Source: Candidatus Anammoximicrobium sp. (lineage in GTDB: Bacteria; Planctomycetota; Planctomycetia; Pirellulales; Pirellulaceae). Taken from it: a stretch of 38,716 nt of DNA. The stretch lies in NCBI GenBank assembly GCA_012515235.1, contig JAAYYU010000074.1:1-38716 (forward strand). Direction: 5' to 3'. Numbering within the stretch: the stretch's first letter is position 1; every line of letters starts with the position of its first letter. The notes below the pieces were generated by a model. The model was given only the letters and a program-made list of their open reading frames with translations. It was not told the DNA's origin and did not search any database. Shown here one piece after another: positions 34,778-38,716 of the stretch. Both the position numbers and the translations under genes were made by a program.

Positions 34778-34808
34778 CGTAGGCCGCTCGCTCCGCGGGC
34801 GGCCTACG
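34778..34808. terminator. Stem-loop between convergent lhr and GH172 genes
   Basis: Arms cgtaggccgc/gcggcctacg pair perfectly and extend by three further pairs (one G-T) to a 5-nt ctccg loop. The core ccgctcgctccgcgggcgg is an inverted, 18-of-19 copy of the hairpin at 21685. Probably a bidirectional terminator; no U-tract. Confidence 0.6.
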
Positions 34809-34835
34809 ACGGGTGTCGCCAACGTTCGTCCGGCA

Positions 34836-36524
34836 TCAATCGTACAGCACCGGGCTGGTCCGCCAATCCTTGTCGCGGTCGTGGCCGTATTGTTCGACGC
34901 GCGGGCGACGCGCTCGCAATCGCACCGACTCCAGACCCAAGTAAAAGCCCTGCGACTGCGGCTGTTTCCCGACGCATTTCAGCCGCAGGGCGTACGGGCC
35001 GGGTTCCGGCCAGAAGTCGAGGAGATGAAACTCGCGGTTGACGACGTGCTCGCTGTAGAAGTCCAGAGCCCGGCCCAGCTTGACGCCGTTTAACGACGCC
35101 TGATACTTGCCGAAATCGTAGGAGCACGTCGCGTTGAGCAGCAGTCGCAGGGGTTCCTTTCTCTGGATCTCGAAGGGGATTTCGATCCAGGCGTCCTCCG
35201 CGGTTTGAGGCTTGTACAGCAGTTGCGGCGCCGGATACAGATGGAGTTGCTGGGCGACGGCTTCGCCGGCCCCGTGGTGCTTTTCGTCGCGGAAGTTTTG
35301 CGCTGTCACGGTCAACCGCTCCAGGCCGGGGAGTTTCCGTTGGCGAGCGTGCGGCGCGCGGTCCGCAAACGTCGGCTCGCCGGTCTGGTACCAGAACGCC
35401 ACGCTGGCGTAGTCGTCCTCGCGTTCGTTCCAGCTGTGCGTTTCGTACTTCGGGTTTTCGTCGGGCGAAATCCAGCCGAAGTGCTCCAGCGTCACCTTGA
35501 TGCCCGATTTGAACACCAGCGGATCGTGGATGTGCCAGCGATAGGCGCTGGTATGTCCGCCCACGATGCCCCACTGGTCGAAGTAAGGCACGCCGAAATA
35601 CGGCGTGCTGGTCGTTTTCAGGCCCCAGGCCGAAAGGAAGTAATCCTCCGTGCCGGTGCCCCAGATCGACGGTTTTGCTTCGCCGTCGATGTAGATCTTC
35701 TCGTCCCCCTCGCCGAACCACGACGGGCTGCGGGAACGCACAGCCAGCACCGTGCCGACATAGTGGCCTTGGCCCTGCGTTTCCAGCAGCACGTAGTCCT
35801 TGCCTTTCGCCACGGGATACTCCTGCCGGTACTGGGCGTGGAAGTAGGGCGTGCCGGCGGGCAAACTGTCCTTCTTGATCCAGTCGATGTTGTAGTACAG
35901 CAGGCTGATCGGCTTTTCGCTTTGGTTTTCGATCTCGATGCGGCACGACTTGGCGAAGGGCATGTGCCAGAAGCAGTTGTACGAATCGGCGTCCTCCACC
36001 ACGACCGGCAGACTGATCACCTCGCTCCGGCGGCCAAAGCAGTTGGCGAAGAAATCGCCCACGGGGGCCTCGACGCCCGGCCGCTCGCGTCCGTCCCAGT
36101 AGATGCGCAGCAGCATCTCCTGGTGATCGGCCGAGCCGTTCTTGGCCCAGGAGTGCGGTTCGGGCCCCAGGAACGTCAGCCAGATGTGGGTGATCACGCC
36201 GGGACCGGAGGCGTCCAGCAGGACCTTGGTCTTGCCCGGCGGGACGGATTGGTTGTCGAAGTTGCTCCGCTGGGTAAGGTCCCCCAGGGGCTCCGCCTTC
36301 GGGTCGTACTTGCCGTCCGGCCCCCGCCGACTGGTGGAACTGGCCCGCATGCTCCGGCCGGACTGCGGCGCGGCGAGACTCGCCAGCCCTTCCTGTGCCA
36401 GCAGCGGCGGAAGCCAGAGAAAGACCATCCCGACGACGAGCGAGCCGCCGCACCAGCAGCGTGTGAAAGAGGCAGACATCGCCGGGCGAGGTCCGTCAGC
36501 GTTGCAGAACGAAGGCAGGTTCAT
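34836..36524 (-). CDS. DUF2961 glycoside hydrolase (GH172-like), exported
   Basis: A 562-residue protein of the DUF2961/GH172 family, whose studied members act on alpha-D-fructofuranosides and alpha-D-arabinofuranosides. Signal peptide after M16 (CGGSLVVGMVFLWLPPLLAQ); the true start may be the ATG at 36479 rather than 36524, and neither has a good ribosome binding site. The family jellyroll core runs from about 85 to 420. Candidate catalytic glutamates are E272 (SWFGEGDEKIYID) and E293 (GTGTEDYF); their 21-residue spacing matches what I recall for the characterised GH172 enzyme. A C-terminal beta-sandwich (430-540) ends in GFYLGLESVRL. Divergent from the sulfatase gene, fitting breakdown of a sulfated polysaccharide. 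Confidence 0.9.
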   Translation of the reverse strand: MNLPSFCNADGPRPAMSASFTRCWCGGSLVVGMVFLWLPPLLAQEGLASLAAPQSGRSMRASSTSRRGPDGKYDPKAEPLGDLTQRSNFDNQSVPPGKTKVLLDASGPGVITHIWLTFLGPEPHSWAKNGSADHQEMLLRIYWDGRERPGVEAPVGDFFANCFGRRSEVISLPVVVEDADSYNCFWHMPFAKSCRIEIENQSEKPISLLYYNIDWIKKDSLPAGTPYFHAQYRQEYPVAKGKDYVLLETQGQGHYVGTVLAVRSRSPSWFGEGDEKIYIDGEAKPSIWGTGTEDYFLSAWGLKTTSTPYFGVPYFDQWGIVGGHTSAYRWHIHDPLVFKSGIKVTLEHFGWISPDENPKYETHSWNEREDDYASVAFWYQTGEPTFADRAPHARQRKLPGLERLTVTAQNFRDEKHHGAGEAVAQQLHLYPAPQLLYKPQTAEDAWIEIPFEIQRKEPLRLLLNATCSYDFGKYQASLNGVKLGRALDFYSEHVVNREFHLLDFWPEPGPYALRLKCVGKQPQSQGFYLGLESVRLRARRPRVEQYGHDRDKDWRTSPVLYD

Positions 36525-36562
36525 AGAGGTCTCGCAGTCAAGGCTCGGCCGGCTGCCGTCGC

Positions 36563-36660
36563 AGCCTGTTGAAAAAGGGGGACAGGCACCTCGCAGCGGT
36601 CGTTGTTCCTTGCTTCGCTCCGGTGCCGCTCGGAGCCAGTCCCCCCTTTTTCAACAGGCT
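36563..36660. repeat. 98-nt inverted-repeat element
   Basis: Arms 36563-36581 and 36642-36660 (agcctgttgaaaaaggggg and its complement) are perfect over 19 bp and continue imperfectly into ggacaggcacc against ggagccagtcc. The core gggggacaggc matches the elements at 13046 and 30012. It lies between the divergent GH172 and sulfatase genes. Confidence 0.85.
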
Positions 36661-36788
36661 GGTAGCCGCGTGCCGCATTGTGGACAGATGCCGCCGCCTT
36701 GTCTACATTGGTTCTCAGATTTGGCCGCCATCGTCCGTCGATGGCCGTTCTGCTTTGTCTTCCCTCTGCTCAGGCGGTTGCTGAAACC

Positions 36789-38300
36789 ATGAACACGAAA
36801 TTGATCTGGGGACTGCTCTTCGCCAGCGTTTCGACGCTGCCATCCATGGTCCTGTCCGCTGCCCAGCCCGGCAAGCGGCCGAACGTGCTGGTGGTCCTGA
36901 CGGACGACCAGCGCGCCGATGCGATGGGATTGGGCGGCGCCAAGTATCTGCAGACGCCGAACATCGACCGCTTGGGCAAGGAAGGGGTCCACTTCCGCAA
37001 CATGTTCTGCACCACGTCGCTGTGTTCGCCCAGCCGCGCGTCGATTCTCAGCGGGCTGTACGCCCACACGCACGGGGTGACAGACAACTTTACGGAGTAT
37101 CCGAGGGGCTTCAAGAGCTTTCCGATGGTGCTGCAAGGGGCGGGCTACGACACGGCCTACATCGGCAAGTGGCACATGGGCGAGGAGAACGACGAGCCGC
37201 GGCCCGGTTTCAACTGGTTCGTGACCCACAAGGGCCAGGGAAAATACTTCGACACCGAGTTCAACATCAACGGCCAGCGGCGCGAGGTGTTGCCGGGGTA
37301 CTACACGCACGTGGTCACGGACATGGCCGCCGAGTGGCTCGGCCGGCAACGCGGCCAGCGGCCGTGGCTGCTGATGCTCGGCCACAAGGCGCCGCACAGC
37401 TTCTACTTTCCGGAGCCGAAATACGAACGCTTGTTCGACGCCGTCCGCGTGCCCTATCCGGAAACCGCCTTCATGCTGGACGACAAACCGGATTGGATCC
37501 GGCAGCGGCTGTACACCTGGCACGGCATCTACGGGCCGCTGTTCGAATGGCGGAAGAAGTTCCCGGACGACCGGCCCGAAGCGGTCAAGGACTTCGAGAA
37601 CATGACCCGCGCGTACTGGGGCACGATCGTCTCGGTCGACGACAGCGTCGGCCGGTTGTATGAATTGTTGCGGCAACGGGGCGAACTGGACAACACGGTG
37701 TTCGTGTTCCTGGGCGACAACGGAATCCTGAACGGCGAGCACGGGATGGTGGACAAGCGGACGATGCACGAGCCGAGCATCCGCATCCCGCTGGTCGTGC
37801 GCTATCCGGGCCTTGCGCCCGCTGAGCGGCCGCAGGTCGTCGAAGAGCAGGTGCTGACGGTCGATGTCGCGCCGAGCATCCTGGAACTGTGCGGCGCGCC
37901 GCCGCTGGAATTGGAAAAGATCCACGGGCGGTCGTGGGTGCGGCTGGTTCGCGACGGCGACCCCGGTTGGCGCAAGTCGTGGTTCTATCACTACAACTAC
38001 GAACAGCAGTTTCCCTACACGCCCAATGTCCGCGGTGTGCGCACGGAGTCCTGGAAGTACATCCATTACCCCCACGGCGACGGCGGACCGGATCGGCACA
38101 TGGGCGAGCTGTACAACGTCGAGTTCGATCCGGAGGAACGCCACAACCTGATCGGAAACCCGAAGTACGCCGGCGTCGTGAAGGACCTGCAGGCGGAACT
38201 AGCGCGCCTGATGCGGGAAACAGGCTTGACCCCAGACACGGACAAAATGCCGCTGGACGAGGGCATCAAGCAGCAGCTGCCAGATGCAAAGATACGGTAA
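36789..38300 (+). CDS. Exported sulfatase (type I, formylglycine)
   Basis: A 503-residue member of the alkaline-phosphatase superfamily that cleaves sulfate esters. Signal peptide 1-25 ([21 protein letters not shown]). Calcium ligands D39/D40 in [13 protein letters not shown]. The formylglycine motif is C79-S-P-S-R83 in [15 protein letters not shown], so C79 must be oxidised by a formylglycine-generating enzyme, not seen in this window. [10 protein letters not shown] and [15 protein letters not shown] are the later metal and substrate motifs. The C-terminal part (from about 380) is the DUF4976-type domain of N-sulfoglucosamine and heparan-type sulfatases. Start at 36789 is chosen for the signal peptide; the ribosome binding site is weak. 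Confidence 0.97.
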   Translation: MNTKLIWGLLFASVSTLPSMVLSAAQPGKRPNVLVVLTDDQRADAMGLGGAKYLQTPNIDRLGKEGVHFRNMFCTTSLCSPSRASILSGLYAHTHGVTDNFTEYPRGFKSFPMVLQGAGYDTAYIGKWHMGEENDEPRPGFNWFVTHKGQGKYFDTEFNINGQRREVLPGYYTHVVTDMAAEWLGRQRGQRPWLLMLGHKAPHSFYFPEPKYERLFDAVRVPYPETAFMLDDKPDWIRQRLYTWHGIYGPLFEWRKKFPDDRPEAVKDFENMTRAYWGTIVSVDDSVGRLYELLRQRGELDNTVFVFLGDNGILNGEHGMVDKRTMHEPSIRIPLVVRYPGLAPAERPQVVEEQVLTVDVAPSILELCGAPPLELEKIHGRSWVRLVRDGDPGWRKSWFYHYNYEQQFPYTPNVRGVRTESWKYIHYPHGDGGPDRHMGELYNVEFDPEERHNLIGNPKYAGVVKDLQAELARLMRETGLTPDTDKMPLDEGIKQQLPDAKIR

Positions 38301-38655
38301 GTGTGCGTTCCGAAGTTGTGCGGCGGAGAGAAGCCCGGCGTTGCGGAAAAGCCGGGCTTCTGTGCCAGCGAAATTCGTCGACAGCCGTAGCCGACGCTCT
38401 TCGAGCGTCTCGGCATCCGCCATCAGCATGGCCAATTCGTCAGACTCCGGTTCAGCCGGCTTGTCGTCGTCGGTCTTGCGTCCTGGAAACAGATTCCACC
38501 AGTGGCCTCGACGAGATCCGCAAACGACTCCTGAAACAGATCGAATCAGACGCACGCATCCGGTTGGTATAGACGCCCCCATCCGGGCTTGCGGGCTGTC
38601 GATTTAATTTATACTTATTTATGGTAATTGTAGTTACATCAAAATACGTATTTGG
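38301..38655. other. Intergenic region after the sulfatase gene
   Basis: No gene recognised. A plus-strand frame ending at 38572 reads LDEIRKRLLKQIESDARIRLV before a stop and could be a short remnant of a lost gene. The last 70 bases before 38656 are sharply AT-rich, with a 12-bp palindrome aaatacgtattt at 38642-38653. Confidence 0.45.
38329..38361. terminator. Candidate terminator of the sulfatase gene
   Basis: A perfect 11-bp stem agaagcccggc/gccgggcttct with an 11-nt loop starts 29 nt after the sulfatase stop codon. No U-tract follows. Confidence 0.6.
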
Positions 38656-38694
38656 TATACTGCTCGCAACGGCCGGTAAGAAGAGATCAGGAGG
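38656..38694 (+). promoter_or_regulatory. Possible -10 box and ribosome binding site of the next gene
   Basis: TATACT (38656-38661) lies in an AT-rich stretch with no clear -35 partner. AGGAGG (38689-38694) precedes an ATG at 38704 by 9 nt. Confidence 0.45.
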
Positions 38695-38703
38695 TCCGCG
38701 GGC

Positions 38704-38716
38704 ATGAGTCACTTCG
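38704..38716 (+). CDS. Start of a further gene (cut by window end)
   Basis: An ATG with a full AGGAGG 9 nt upstream and a promoter-like AT-rich leader. Only the codons for M-S-H-F are inside the window, so nothing can be said about its product. Confidence 0.5.

Noticed and set aside
38199..38582. 127-codon minus-strand frame after the sulfatase gene
   Set aside because: It overlaps the sulfatase 3' end by about 100 bp and its middle is the translation of the terminator hairpin; no ribosome binding site.

Overview
The window looks like a chromosomal stretch of a planctomycete (phylum Planctomycetota, probably a Pirellulales-like lineage). This is inferred from GC-rich coding sequence, loose gene packing with many long intergenic gaps, and a typical gene set. 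That set includes an arylsulfatase, a DUF2961/GH172 glycosidase, a twin-arginine Gfo/Idh/MocA oxidoreductase, PQQ-like propellers with EF-hands, an SHD1-TPR protein, and a lone LptF/LptG-type permease. No rRNA, CRISPR array, phage structural module or complete insertion sequence is visible. Strain-level identity cannot be read from the sequence.

Layout, left to right. 1-1466: the tRNA-proximal end of an integrated element, with a tyrosine recombinase reading away from the 3' end of a tRNA-Gly(CCC) gene; the rest of the island lies left of the window. 1639-12481: mostly housekeeping genes, namely map, an apparently exported flavodoxin, a zinc-motif-less ROK protein, a secreted HtrA-like protease without PDZ, a tandem metallo-beta-lactamase-fold protein, a small secreted protein, an LptF/G-like permease, a PLP aminotransferase and metK. 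12482-16425: a decaying, hairpin-rich tract holding a truncated and frameshifted ceramidase gene, an intact MFS transporter and a C-terminal remnant of a secreted protein. 16426-21615: a thioredoxin-like/PQQ-propeller pair, then xylA and a Gfo/Idh/MocA dehydrogenase. 21750-24828: rimO behind a translationally coupled pair of an HTH-EIIA protein and a degenerate tandem-receiver protein. 24930-29453: two large proteins of unusual architecture (SHD1-TPR and zinc-ribbon/proline-rich/propeller). 30060-34676: full-length lhr. 34836-38300: GH172 and sulfatase genes, divergent. The last bases hold a strong ribosome binding site and the start of a further gene.

Two themes deserve attention. First, four inverted-repeat elements of 88-104 nt (13042, 20131, 29933, 36563) are scattered through intergenic or decaying sequence. 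Three share a GGG(A/T)CAG core and one pair is 19/24 identical in the arm, so they look like one REP/MITE-like family with no transposase in the window. A fourth-type 109-nt inverted repeat (16285) and a separate short stem-loop, nearly identical at two convergent gene junctions (21685 and 34785), add to this. Second, the HTH-EIIA gene overlaps by one base with a gene for an uncharacterised double receiver-like protein. This may be a sugar- or nitrogen-responsive signalling pair that has not been described.

Metabolically, the sulfatase, GH172, ROK, xylose isomerase and Gfo/Idh/MocA genes fit degradation of sulfated or arabinose/fructose-containing polysaccharides. They are dispersed rather than forming one operon.
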